DNA from: VAZQ01 sp035693615
Lineage (GTDB): Bacteria; Pseudomonadota; Alphaproteobacteria; Rhizobiales; Xanthobacteraceae
Reading direction: 5' to 3'
NCBI GenBank assembly: GCA_035693615.1
Contig: DASSGH010000043.1
Coordinates: forward strand, 62,001-126,000
Length of the DNA stretch: 64,000 bases
Shown here: positions 11,407 to 20,613 of the stretch, in pieces
Layout of the letters: each line of letters opens with the position of its first letter
Position numbering within the stretch: the first letter of the stretch is position 1
Translations under genes and position numbers: made by a program
Notes under the pieces: model-generated
Told to the model about the DNA's origin: nothing
The model's database searches: none
The model's input: the letters and a program-made list of their open reading frames with translations, nothing else

Positions 11407-12171
11407 TCAGCGGCGGTCGCCGAGGAATCGCAACAGGAACAAGAACAGGTTGATGAAGTCGAGATAGAGCGTGAGCGCGCCCATCACCGCTTTGCGGCCG
11501 ACGACCGTGCCATCCTCCATAGGGTCGTACATTTCCTTGATGCGCTGCGTGTCCCAGGCGGTCAGGCCGGCGAAGATCAGCACGCCGATCGCGGAGATCA
11601 CGAAATCAAGGCCACTGCTCTTGAGGAAGAGATTGACGAGCATGGCGATGATCAGCCCGATCAGTCCCATCATCAGGAACGACCCGATGGGCGAAAGATC
11701 ACGTTGCGTGGTGTAGCCATAGAGGCTCAGTGCACCGAACGCCGCGGCCGAGATGAAGAACACTCGCGTAATCGAAGCGCCGGTATAGGTCAGGAAGATC
11801 GACGACAACATCACTCCGAGCAGGGCCGCATAGACCATGAACAGCGAGAACGCGGTCGAGGGCTCGAGCCGGTCGATGCGCCAGCTGATCAGAAACACCA
11901 GCCCCAGCGTTCCGAGGAACAGAACCAGCACCGCCGGTCCGCTGAAGATCATCTGGCCGAACGAGGTCAATCCGATGATCGCGCCGTTGGCATTGGTCAC
12001 GACCGCCGCCTGGAAGGTGAGCCAGGACGCGATGCCGGTGAGCGCGACGCCGAGCGCCATGTAGTTGTAGATGCGGATCATGTAGGCCCGCAGGCCCTGA
12101 TCGATCGCAACTGCCCGGTCCGCACCGACGCCGCGTCTGGCAGCCGCGTAGTTCCGGTCGAAATCCGACAT
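11407..12171 (-). CDS. Bax inhibitor-1/YccA family membrane protein
   Basis: A 254-residue protein with seven hydrophobic segments and the BI-1 family features: an N-terminal cytosolic stretch, YNYMALGVALTGIASW as the first membrane helix, and the C-terminal LTAWDTQRIKEMYD (with the conserved aspartate of the pH-sensing pair) followed by LYLDFINLFLFLLRFLG. Members form calcium leak channels or proteostasis partners in the inner membrane; the function here is not known. I chose ATG 12171 because AGGTG lies 9 nt upstream; an in-frame GTG at 12180 is less likely. Confidence 0.88.
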   Translation of the reverse strand: MSDFDRNYAAARRGVGADRAVAIDQGLRAYMIRIYNYMALGVALTGIASWLTFQAAVVTNANGAIIGLTSFGQMIFSGPAVLVLFLGTLGLVFLISWRIDRLEPSTAFSLFMVYAALLGVMLSSIFLTYTGASITRVFFISAAAFGALSLYGYTTQRDLSPIGSFLMMGLIGLIIAMLVNLFLKSSGLDFVISAIGVLIFAGLTAWDTQRIKEMYDPMEDGTVVGRKAVMGALTLYLDFINLFLFLLRFLGDRR

Positions 12172-12498
12172 GGAAGACACCTCTCTCTATTCCGACCCGA
12201 GGCCGGATCATATGGCGCCTACCGGGAAGAGCGGCTGGCGTCCGATGCGCGGAATCTAGTGCGGGAAAGGTTCCCGCGCCAGATCCCATAATGGGATTTG
12301 TTGACGCTGGCTTCTCCCCGCGCCATCCCGACAAGCTTACAACCTAGCAATGTGACGGCGCTGCGACGCGCTGGCCGGGCGCGGCGTGTTGTCGCCGGGG
12401 GCTGTCGCATGACGCATGGGTTTGCGGCCGAACAGGGGCGCAGCGCCGGTGGGCGGCCGGCTCCTACATCTCTTTGCGCCCACCTTGCTGAACGGGTT
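12172..12498. promoter_or_regulatory. 327-nt gap upstream of the Bax-inhibitor-like gene with a hairpin and an adjacent 15-nt palindrome
   Basis: No gene is seen here. A 12-bp imperfect hairpin starting with CTAG (arms 12256-12267 and 12271-12282, 3-nt AGG loop) is directly followed by the palindrome ATCCCATAATGGGAT (12283-12297, 7-bp arms). Both lie 85-126 nt before the minus-strand start at 12171, a position suited to a regulator site. The rest of the gap shows nothing I recognise; the FtsX-like permease gene ends at 12499 with a CTAG-embedded stop. Confidence 0.5.
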
Positions 12499-15072
12499 CT
12501 AGAGGTTACGAAGCACGCGCGCTGGCTTCTGGCCGAGGGCCGTGAACGTGCCGATCAGTCCCAGCACGACCATGACGGCAATGGCGGCGACCGCAGCAAC
12601 GAGCAACGGGATCGGAACCCACACGAACGGAAGTTTCATCAGCTTGATGATGATCCAGGCCGCGGCTGCCGAGCCGGCGGCCACCCCGAACACTGCGGTG
12701 GTCACGCCGAGCGTAAGGTATTCGAGCACATAGGCGGACAGAAGGCGAAGCCGTGTTGCGCCGAGAGTCTTGAGGACCACGGCGTCGTAAACCCGGTGCC
12801 GATGCCCGGCCGCGAGCGCTCCCCCCAGCACCAGCATAGCCACGACGAGCGTGAGCGCGCCCGCTCCTCGGATTGCTAGCGCCAACTTCACCACGATCTC
12901 GCCGGCTGCGTTGACCGCGTCACGCACCGGCACCGTCACGACGCCGGGGAACGCATCGGCGACCGCTCTCAGCAGAGCGGCGTCCTCCTCGCGCGTGCTT
13001 CCGTCGGGATAGCTGAGCGTTGCGATATCGGTGTGCGGTGCGCCGCGGAACGTGGCGGACGAGAATACCATGACGAAGTTGATGCCAAGGCTCTGCCAAT
13101 CCACCGCGCGTAAGTTGGCGACCGTCGCGGTCACGTTGCGGCCCAAGACATTGACCGTGATCTTGTCGCCGACCTTAAGGCCAAGCCCTTCGGCGATGCG
13201 AGTTTCGAGCGAGATCAGTGGCGGACCCTGGTAGCTCGATGGCCACCATTGTCCCTCGACCAAACGCGAGCCGGCCGGAAGCGCGTCGCCATAGGTGATG
13301 CCGCGGTCACCGCGCAGCGCCCAGAGCGCTTCCGCTGACGGCTTCAAATTTTCGGCGGGCACACCGTTTGCGGCTACGATACGACCACGCAGCATCGGTA
13401 CCCGCTCGAGCGCGGCGCGCGACGCGCGCGCACGCATGAAGGCATCGAACGCTTGCCCATCGGCGGCCGGAATATCGACGAAGTAGAACGACGGCGCGCT
13501 GTCGGGCAATGCCGCCAGGAAGTGGCGCCGCAAATTGCCCTCGATCGAGATCACGGCGACCATAACCGCAAGGCCCAAGCCGAGGGATAGGACGACGCTC
13601 GGCGTGAGCGCGCCCGGCCGGTGGATGTTGGCGAGCGCCAGACGAACGAGCGGTGAGCGCGGGCGTGGCAGGCGGCGCGCAGCCGTCATTATGAGACCCG
13701 CCACGAGGCGCAGCAGCACGAAAACCGCGACGGCCGCTGCCACGAAAATAGCGGCAATGCGCCGGTCGTAAGCGAGTTCGACCGCGAGCACCGCGAGCGT
13801 GCATCCGAGCAGAATGGCTGCTGCGACATAAGGAGGCGGCGGCCAACGCCGCTCGCTCGCGACCTCGTCGCGGAATAGTGCCGAAACCGGTACGTCGTGG
13901 GCGTGCCCGAGCGGCCATAAGGCGAAAGTCGCGGCGGTCAGTAGTCCGAAGATGAAAGCGAGCACAGGATCTCCGGGGTGCAGCGCCGGCGCGAGCGGCA
14001 ACGGCAGGCTGGGACCGAGACTCCAGGCGACGACAAACGGCAAGGCCGCGCCGACGAGGAGCCCGGGTATTGCGCCAAGGCCGGCGAGTATCAGCACCTG
14101 GGTGAAATAGATCGCGAACACGCGCCTGCCCGACGCGCCCAGCGCTTTAAACGTGGCAATAACCTCGCGCCGGCCATCGAGATGGCCCTTGACCGCGTTG
14201 GCGACGCCGACCCCGCCGACCAGTAGCGCAGTAAGCCCGACCAAAGTGAGATATTGGGTGAACCGCGCGACGTTCTGTTCGAGTGCCGGCGAAGCATTGG
14301 CGCGTGAGCGCAACTCCCAACCGGCCTCAGGCAATTGAGCTTGCGCCGCGGCCATGACCGCGCGCATGGCCATATCCGTCGAGTCATGGTCGGGAAGACG
14401 CAGTCGGTAATGCCAGCGCACGATGCTCCCCGGCTGCAACAGGCCGCTTGCGCGCAGCGCGTCTTCGCTGACGAGCAGGCGCGGGCCGAAGCCGAGGCCG
14501 CTGGCAATCCTGTCGGGCTCCGACGTCAGGACAGCGCGAATGTCGATCGTCGCAGCGCCGAGCGTGATGCGGGCGCCCGGCTTGAGGTCGAGTCGCACCA
14601 GCAGCGTCGGATCGACGGCGGCGCCGAATGCTCCGTCGCGGTATGCTAGGGCCTGCGCGAGGGGTTGTTGCGGGTCGAGCGCGACCGTGCCGTACAGCGG
14701 ATAAGCAGCATCGACCGCCTTCACTTCGACCAGTGCCGCGCGCCCGTCTTGCGCCCGGGCCATGGCGCGCATGGTCGCGGCAAGCGAGGCGATGCCCCGG
14801 CGGTCGAGAAATGCGCGCTCGTCGGCGTTTGCTTCCCGCAGGCTGAGGGTGAACGCCAGGTCGCCGCCGAGGATGACGCGGCCCTCGCGCGCGAGCCCTT
14901 CGGCAAGCCCGGAGGCGAGCGAACTCACGGCGGCGATTGCCATGACCCCTAGCGCGATGCAGGCGATGAACACGTAGAAGCCGCGCAAGCCCCCACGCAG
15001 CTCGCGCGCAGCGAAGCGCAGCGGCAGGAGGGCGCCCCCGCGACGGTGAGAAAGCGAGAGCCCGGCGTTCAC
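12499..15072 (-). CDS. ABC transporter permease, FtsX/YbbP-like
   Basis: An 857-residue MacB/FtsX-type permease: one N-terminal membrane helix (about 28-50), a large periplasmic domain, then two FtsX-like cores (VGGVGVANAVKGHLDGRREVIATFKALGASGRRVF near 270-300 and ALAAGHRHRVYDAVVLKTLGATRLRLLSAYVLEYL near the end), each with membrane helices, typical of the YbbP family. With the ATPase gene upstream it forms a YbbAP-like exporter. A GTG at 15072 with AGGAA 8 nt upstream is the best start; the frame is open further upstream across the ATPase gene but without meaning. Confidence 0.85.
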   Translation of the reverse strand: MNAGLSLSHRRGGALLPLRFAARELRGGLRGFYVFIACIALGVMAIAAVSSLASGLAEGLAREGRVILGGDLAFTLSLREANADERAFLDRRGIASLAATMRAMARAQDGRAALVEVKAVDAAYPLYGTVALDPQQPLAQALAYRDGAFGAAVDPTLLVRLDLKPGARITLGAATIDIRAVLTSEPDRIASGLGFGPRLLVSEDALRASGLLQPGSIVRWHYRLRLPDHDSTDMAMRAVMAAAQAQLPEAGWELRSRANASPALEQNVARFTQYLTLVGLTALLVGGVGVANAVKGHLDGRREVIATFKALGASGRRVFAIYFTQVLILAGLGAIPGLLVGAALPFVVAWSLGPSLPLPLAPALHPGDPVLAFIFGLLTAATFALWPLGHAHDVPVSALFRDEVASERRWPPPPYVAAAILLGCTLAVLAVELAYDRRIAAIFVAAAVAVFVLLRLVAGLIMTAARRLPRPRSPLVRLALANIHRPGALTPSVVLSLGLGLAVMVAVISIEGNLRRHFLAALPDSAPSFYFVDIPAADGQAFDAFMRARASRAALERVPMLRGRIVAANGVPAENLKPSAEALWALRGDRGITYGDALPAGSRLVEGQWWPSSYQGPPLISLETRIAEGLGLKVGDKITVNVLGRNVTATVANLRAVDWQSLGINFVMVFSSATFRGAPHTDIATLSYPDGSTREEDAALLRAVADAFPGVVTVPVRDAVNAAGEIVVKLALAIRGAGALTLVVAMLVLGGALAAGHRHRVYDAVVLKTLGATRLRLLSAYVLEYLTLGVTTAVFGVAAGSAAAAWIIIKLMKLPFVWVPIPLLVAAVAAIAVMVVLGLIGTFTALGQKPARVLRNL

Positions 15073-15145
15073 GTTCGCGCTTCCTCGCCGCGCGCCTGAG
15101 CTGCTCGAGCCGCGCAATGAAGAGGGGAGCGGCGCCTCGATCGAT

Positions 15146-15874
15146 TCACGGCTTTGCCCCCGCCCGCGAGCCGTCCGGGACAGCTTCGATCCGCCCCGAG
15201 CGCAATCGGACCATGCGGTCGCACCGCAAGGCGAGCGCCGGATCGTGGGTGACCAGGACCAGCGTGGTGTCACGTTGTGCGTGGCCGGCAAAAAGCAGAT
15301 CGATGATCTCGGCGCCTGTGCCTTCGTCGAGATTGCCGGTCGGCTCATCGGCAATGAGAATGCGCGGGTCCGGCGCAAGGGCGCGGGCGAGCGCCACGCG
15401 CTGCTGCTCGCCGCCGGAAAGCTCGGCTGGATAGTGCTGTCGCCGCCCGCTCAAGCCCACGGCGGCAAGCTCGCGTGCGGCGCGCTCGTGCGCGTCATCG
15501 AGGCCGGCAAGTTCCAACGGGACGGCCACGTTTTCCAGCGCGGTCATCGTCGGAATGAGGTGGAAAGACTGGAATACGATGCCGACGTTGCGCCCACGAA
15601 ATCGCGCCAGCGCATCTTCGCTCAACGCATCGAGGGCCTCGCCCGCAACGACGACCGAGCCGGTATCGACACGCTCCAATCCGGCCATGACCATAAGCAA
15701 AGTCGATTTGCCCGAGCCTGACGGACCAAGTAAGCCGATCGCCTCGCCGCGATCGATGTGCAGATCGAGGTCTTTGAGGATATGAACACGGGCCGCGCCG
15801 CGCCCGAGCGAGAGATTGACCCCGCTGAGCACGACGGCCGGCTCTGCGCGCCCCGACCCCGAGGTGTCCTGCAT
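15146..15874 (-). CDS. ABC transporter ATP-binding protein, LolD/YbbA-like
   Basis: A 242-residue ATPase with Walker A GPSGSGKST, Q-loop FQSFHLIPTMTALENV, signature LSGGEQQR, Walker B ILIADEPTGNLD and switch histidine VTHD. The Q-loop and GNLD features place it with the type VII (MacB/LolCDE/YbbAP) group that pushes periplasmic or membrane-bound cargo rather than importing solutes. Its partner permease starts 73 nt downstream. Its ATG lies in the same CATG as the ATG of the divergent esterase gene, so at least one of the two promoters must lie inside the other gene, or one start is mis-set. Confidence 0.88.
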   Translation of the reverse strand: MQDTSGSGRAEPAVVLSGVNLSLGRGAARVHILKDLDLHIDRGEAIGLLGPSGSGKSTLLMVMAGLERVDTGSVVVAGEALDALSEDALARFRGRNVGIVFQSFHLIPTMTALENVAVPLELAGLDDAHERAARELAAVGLSGRRQHYPAELSGGEQQRVALARALAPDPRILIADEPTGNLDEGTGAEIIDLLFAGHAQRDTTLVLVTHDPALALRCDRMVRLRSGRIEAVPDGSRAGAKP

Positions 15875-16601
15875 GTTGCGTTGCTCTTTCCTGCCTTCGG
15901 TTGCGAGCGGGCCGGCATTGCCCCGGTCATACGGGACTTGCGCGGCACGGGTCCAGACGTTTGCTTGCATCGCCATCGCCCTGGTGCTCGCGGTTGCGCT
16001 GCGTGCGCTCCCTGCCACAGCCGCCGATCAACCGGTACGCATCGTGGCCTTGGGCGATTCGCTCACTGCCGGGCTTGGCCTGCCGGCCGAGGAAACCTTC
16101 CCGGCGAAGCTTGAGCGGGTGCTCAAGGCAAAAGGCATCGCGGTGGAGGTCGCCAATGCGGGGGTGTCCGGCGACACTGCGTCCGGCGGGCTTGCCCGCC
16201 TGGACTGGTCAGTGCCGGAGGGGACGAATGCGGTGATCCTCGAACTCGGCGCCAATGACATGCTGCGCGGCATCGATCCGAGCCGCACGCGCCGAGCTCT
16301 CGACGAAATCGTGCGCCGCCTGACAGAGCGGCGCATTCCCGTGCTGCTTGCCGGCATGCGGGGGGCGGCCAATCTCGGTAGTGATTATGCACGCGATTTC
16401 GAAACCATTTACTCGGAGCTCGCAAGTCGCCATGGCCTGCTGTTTTATCCCTTCTTCCTTGAGGGCGTCGCGGGCGAGGCCGGGCTCAATCAGGGCGACG
16501 GACTTCATCCCAGCGCGGCCGGGGTCGATGCCATCGTGGCGCGGATCTTGCCCAAGGTCGAAGAGCTTGTCCGCCGGGCCCGTGACAAACGTGTGATGTG
16601 A
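15873..16601 (+). CDS. SGNH-family arylesterase/lysophospholipase (TesA-like)
   Basis: A periplasmic GDSL/SGNH hydrolase. Block I is VALGDSLTAGLGLPAEETFP (Ser in GDSL), the Gly block is AGVSGDTASGG, the Asn block is ELGANDMLRG and block V is DGLHPSAAG (Asp/His). The hydrophobic stretch TFACIAIALVLAVALRALPATAA before the catalytic domain is a signal peptide. The start is unsure: ATG at 15873 gives a long charged n-region, an in-frame TTG at 15916 would give a more usual signal peptide. Being divergent from YbbAP-type genes is a common arrangement (as with E. coli tesA-ybbAP). Confidence 0.82.
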   Translation: MLRCSFLPSVASGPALPRSYGTCAARVQTFACIAIALVLAVALRALPATAADQPVRIVALGDSLTAGLGLPAEETFPAKLERVLKAKGIAVEVANAGVSGDTASGGLARLDWSVPEGTNAVILELGANDMLRGIDPSRTRRALDEIVRRLTERRIPVLLAGMRGAANLGSDYARDFETIYSELASRHGLLFYPFFLEGVAGEAGLNQGDGLHPSAAGVDAIVARILPKVEELVRRARDKRVM

Positions 16602-16669
16602 GCGTCACGGGGACGTGCGAATCTTTGTGATTTAGCCTATATGCACATCCAACCCGCAGTCCTTCCCCC

Positions 16670-17206
16670 ATGCCGCGCCTCTTCACCGGTCTCGAAATTC
16701 CCTCCGATGTCGGTCAAGCGCTGGCCACGTTGCGCGGCGGCTTGCCGGGCGCACGGTGGATCGATCCCGAAAACTATCACGTCACCTTGCGATTTATAGG
16801 CGATGTCGATGATGTCGTCGCGCATGAGATCGCGTCGATGCTGGGGCGCGTGCGCCGCCAGGCATTCGAATTGCGAATTGAAGATCTCAAATCGTTCGGT
16901 GGGCGCAAGCCTCGCCAGATCGTGGCGACGCTCGGACCGGCGCAGGCCCTGATGGAGCTTCAGGCCGAGCACGAGCGGCTCATGCAGCGGGTTGGGCTGG
17001 AGCCGGAAGGCCGCAAATATACCCCGCATGTTTCGCTGGCGCGCCTGCGCGAATCATCGAGTCGGCAGGTTGCCGACTATCTCGCGGTGCGCGCTTTCTT
17101 CCGCTCACCGCCATTCAAGGTGTCGCGCTTTGTGTTGTTCTCATCGCGGGCATCGATCGGCGGCGGCCCGTATGTGGTCGAAGCTGCCTACCCGCTCGCG
17201 GCCTGA
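16670..17206 (+). CDS. thpR: RNA 2',3'-cyclic phosphodiesterase (ThpR/LigT-like)
   Basis: A 178-residue 2H phosphoesterase. The two catalytic motifs are HVTL with His37 and HVSL with His120, spaced as the family needs. ThpR opens 2',3'-cyclic phosphates on RNA ends to 2'-phosphates and can act as an RNA ligase on nicked tRNA halves. It follows the esterase gene by 68 nt. The start ATG at 16670 gives the standard N-terminus PRLFTGLEIP. Confidence 0.9.
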   Translation: MPRLFTGLEIPSDVGQALATLRGGLPGARWIDPENYHVTLRFIGDVDDVVAHEIASMLGRVRRQAFELRIEDLKSFGGRKPRQIVATLGPAQALMELQAEHERLMQRVGLEPEGRKYTPHVSLARLRESSSRQVADYLAVRAFFRSPPFKVSRFVLFSSRASIGGGPYVVEAAYPLAA

Positions 17207-17223
17207 TACCCGCTGCACCACAA

Positions 17224-17799
17224 TCATACTGGTTTGAGCAATCTCGAGTGCACGTCGAACATGGCGGTGGCAAAGCCGTGACCGTCGGCAAGGATTTCAC
17301 GCATCATCGAGAGCGGCGTCGGCCGCGGAGTGGCAACCTCGCCCACGACGTTCGAGAAGTCGAAGCTTAGCTCGGCCTCGTACTTGCGGGCGAGCTGCTG
17401 CATGCGCTTGTTGTCGGCGAGACATGCCATGTGCAGAAATTTGAGCCCGCGATTGCGCGCTGCGAGCAGCGTGCGCTCCAGCAGCAAAGAGCCGACGCCG
17501 TGGCTCTGCCATGACTTCTCGATCGAGAATGCGGCCTCGGCCTCGCGGGTCATGGGTGCTCCAATAGGCCGCAGTTCCGCAGCGCCTCGCAACGCGCCAT
17601 CGACGAAGAAGCCATGAATGAGTGAATCGATGCCGAAGGAAAGGTCAGCGTAGTCGCGTACGAAATCCTCCGAGACCGCGCCGGCGAAGCGGTTGCGGCG
17701 GCTCACGGGATCGAGCCGCAACAGGTGGTCGCGGTAGAGGTCGGCCTCGCCAATCCACAATTTCCGGATCAGCCCGCCGCGCGGCAAGGGATCGTGCAT
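17224..17799 (-). CDS. GNAT-family N-acetyltransferase
   Basis: A 191-residue acetyltransferase. HLLRLDPVSRRNRFAGAVSEDFVRDYA near residues 26-50 and AAELRPIG then AFSIEKSWQSHGVGSLLLERTLLAARNRG (CoA-binding motif A, with the loop SHGVGS) support the fold. It resembles the regulatory GNAT domains found with protein acyltransferases, but no partner domain is present here, and the substrate is unknown. It is convergent with thpR (17 nt between stops). Confidence 0.75.
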   Translation of the reverse strand: MHDPLPRGGLIRKLWIGEADLYRDHLLRLDPVSRRNRFAGAVSEDFVRDYADLSFGIDSLIHGFFVDGALRGAAELRPIGAPMTREAEAAFSIEKSWQSHGVGSLLLERTLLAARNRGLKFLHMACLADNKRMQQLARKYEAELSFDFSNVVGEVATPRPTPLSMMREILADGHGFATAMFDVHSRLLKPV

Positions 17800-18248
17800 G
17801 AGCCTTCTCCCGCAAGATGGTTGCGAATCGAACCAATCTCATATTGCAGTGCACTAAAGGCCGGACAAGGGCAGCCAGTTCCTGACCGATCACAATCAAG
17901 TCAATGATCCTTACGGCAAAAATCGCATGGCTGGCATGCGGAACCCTTTCTCGACCGCCGCTGTTCCGCACAACTTTTCCGCACTGCACTGTCACCAGAC
18001 GGGCGTTTCCCCCCACTGGCGCGGGCCGGCGGTCAACAGGACCACGTGGCTAGCGCCATGCGGGCGCTCGATGCGGTCGCGCGGGGGGTGTCGCCGCAAA
18101 ATACCCGGGGCCCTGCGCCGCCCCGGCGCGCTTCGCCCTTCGAGCTTGCGCCACGTCCGCAAGCGTGCCGTCTGCTCGAAAGCGGCTTGCAGCCCGCGGT
18201 GCAAGATCGCTATTCCATCGCAGCCCTCAACGTCCTCTCCATCCGCTC
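17800..18248. other. 449-nt intergenic region before zapE, no gene recognised
   Basis: Open frames cross this stretch, but none has a family-like sequence or a good ribosome site. GGTTGCGAATCGAACC near 17819-17834 recalls a tRNA T-arm but lacks the rest of a tRNA. It must hold the promoter of the minus-strand GNAT gene and that of zapE. No clear promoter boxes could be fixed. Confidence 0.4.
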
Positions 18249-19421
18249 ATGTCCGCTTCCGTCTCGGTGCAGTATGCGGCGCGCCTCGCCGCTGGAAAGA
18301 TCGAGCGCGACAGCGCCCAGCAGAGGATCGTCGATCGGCTGGCCAAGCTCGAAACAGAACTCGGCGAGCAACGGCTGGCGCGAAAATCATCCTCGCTCGG
18401 CTGGCTGTTCGGATCTCGCGAGCCGGTGCCGATCAAGGGCCTCTACATGTTCGGCGAAGTCGGTCGCGGCAAGACCATGCTGATGGACTTGTTCTTTGCC
18501 GCATCATCGGTTGTTCGCAAGCGCCGCGTCCACTTTCATGAATTCATGGGCGAGGTGCACGAGCGCGTCCATGTGCTGCGACAGAAGACAAAGCTGGGCG
18601 AGGCCAGCGGAGAGGATCCGATCGGGGTTGCCGCGGCCGCGATCGCGCAGGAGGCGCAGCTTCTTTGCTTTGATGAATTCCACGTTACCGACATTGCCGA
18701 TGCCATGATCCTCGGCCGGTTATTCAAGCGCCTGTTCGAGCTCGGCGTGGTGGTGGTCGCGACCTCGAACGTGCCGCCGACCGAACTCTACAAGGACGGC
18801 CTCAACCGATCGCTGTTCTTGCCCTTCATCGCGCTCATCGAAGAGCATATGGACATCGTGCAGCTCGAGGCCCGCACCGACTTCCGGTTGGAAAAGCTCG
18901 CCGGCGCGCCGGTGTGGTACGTACCCGCCGATGCCGCAGCAGCGGCCGCTCTCGACGAGGCTTGGCGGCGGCTGACCGCGGGTCACTTCGGAGAACCGCA
19001 GGCACTGATGGTAAAGGGGCGCACCATTCACGTACCGCGCGCAACCATGGGAGTTGCGCGATTCTCGTTTCAGGATCTGTGTGGGGAGCCGCTTGCCGCC
19101 GCCGATTATCTCAAGATCGCACGTGAATACCACACCATCGTGATCGATCATGTCGTGGCGATGGATTACGACCGGCGCAACGAGGCCAAGCGGTTCATTA
19201 TCCTCATCGACACGCTCTACGACAACGCAGTCAAGCTCGTTGCCTCGGCGGACGCCGAGCCGGACGCGCTCTATCGCGCCAATGAGGGTTTCGAGGTGGG
19301 CGAGTTCAAGCGCACGGCTTCCCGTCTGATCGAGATGCGCTCGGAGGCTTACCTCGCGTTGCCGCACGGGCCGGGGCACGCGGTCACGTCGGGATCGATG
19401 CAAGGATTGGTGGACACATGA
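18249..19421 (+). CDS. zapE: Cell division protein ZapE (AFG1-like ATPase)
   Basis: A 390-residue AAA-like ATPase. Walker A is GEVGRGKT (69-76), Walker B is LLCFDEFHVTD (about 138-148), sensor-type VVVVATSNVPP follows, and the end carries RRFIILIDTLYDN-like sequence (KRFIILIDTLYDN) and EFKRTASRLIEMRS. ZapE works at the Z-ring in bacteria; the mitochondrial relative AFG1 takes part in protein turnover. ATG 18249 gives the correct N-terminus; the frame is open some 84 nt further. It precedes mdh as in many relatives. Confidence 0.9.
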   Translation: MSASVSVQYAARLAAGKIERDSAQQRIVDRLAKLETELGEQRLARKSSSLGWLFGSREPVPIKGLYMFGEVGRGKTMLMDLFFAASSVVRKRRVHFHEFMGEVHERVHVLRQKTKLGEASGEDPIGVAAAAIAQEAQLLCFDEFHVTDIADAMILGRLFKRLFELGVVVVATSNVPPTELYKDGLNRSLFLPFIALIEEHMDIVQLEARTDFRLEKLAGAPVWYVPADAAAAAALDEAWRRLTAGHFGEPQALMVKGRTIHVPRATMGVARFSFQDLCGEPLAAADYLKIAREYHTIVIDHVVAMDYDRRNEAKRFIILIDTLYDNAVKLVASADAEPDALYRANEGFEVGEFKRTASRLIEMRSEAYLALPHGPGHAVTSGSMQGLVDT

Positions 19422-19482
19422 CGCGATCTTCGCTCGCGCGACGCGGGCATCTTTGCCTCTGCGGTGGGCGACTTGAAGGGTA

Positions 19483-19513
19483 GGGCGAAAACGGTCTATG
19501 ACCGATTTCGCCC
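19483..19513 (+). promoter_or_regulatory. 31-nt near-perfect hairpin in the mdh leader
   Basis: GGGCGAAA (19483-19490), one A, CGGTC, loop TAT, GACCG, one A, TTTCGCCC (19506-19513): 13 base pairs interrupted by a single A-A mismatch. It lies between the zapE stop and the mdh ATG, 37 nt before the latter. There is no U-run after it, so it is not a standard terminator; it could be an operator, an RNA leader structure or a transcript-end stabiliser. Confidence 0.6.
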
Positions 19514-19550
19514 GCCTTCCGCCGGCCCCGATCCGAGGTTCTCCGCGCGC

Positions 19551-20516
<966 letters not shown>

Positions 20517-20529
20517 GGGTGCTCATGCG

Positions 20530-20574
20530 CGGGCGACAGGCGGCGCGAGACCCTCGCGGGTGCTATGTCGCCCG
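20530..20574 (+). promoter_or_regulatory. Nested hairpin between mdh and sucC
   Basis: Outer arms CGGGCGACA (20530-20538) and TGTCGCCCG (20566-20574) pair perfectly over 9 bp; inside them CGCGAG (20544-20549) pairs with CTCGCG (20553-20558). The structure starts 13 nt after the mdh stop and ends 39 nt before the sucC ATG, with no U-run. A role in mRNA processing, stability or attenuation between mdh and sucC is possible. I do not match it to a named RNA motif. Confidence 0.55.
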
Positions 20575-20613
20575 TGCGGTGCGAGGGCGCTCTAGGAGCG
20601 CGGCAGGGCTCGC

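Noticed and set aside
17815..17840. Possible tRNA T-arm (GGTTGCGAATCGAACC)
   Set aside because: No matching acceptor stem, anticodon arm or D-arm could be placed on either strand.
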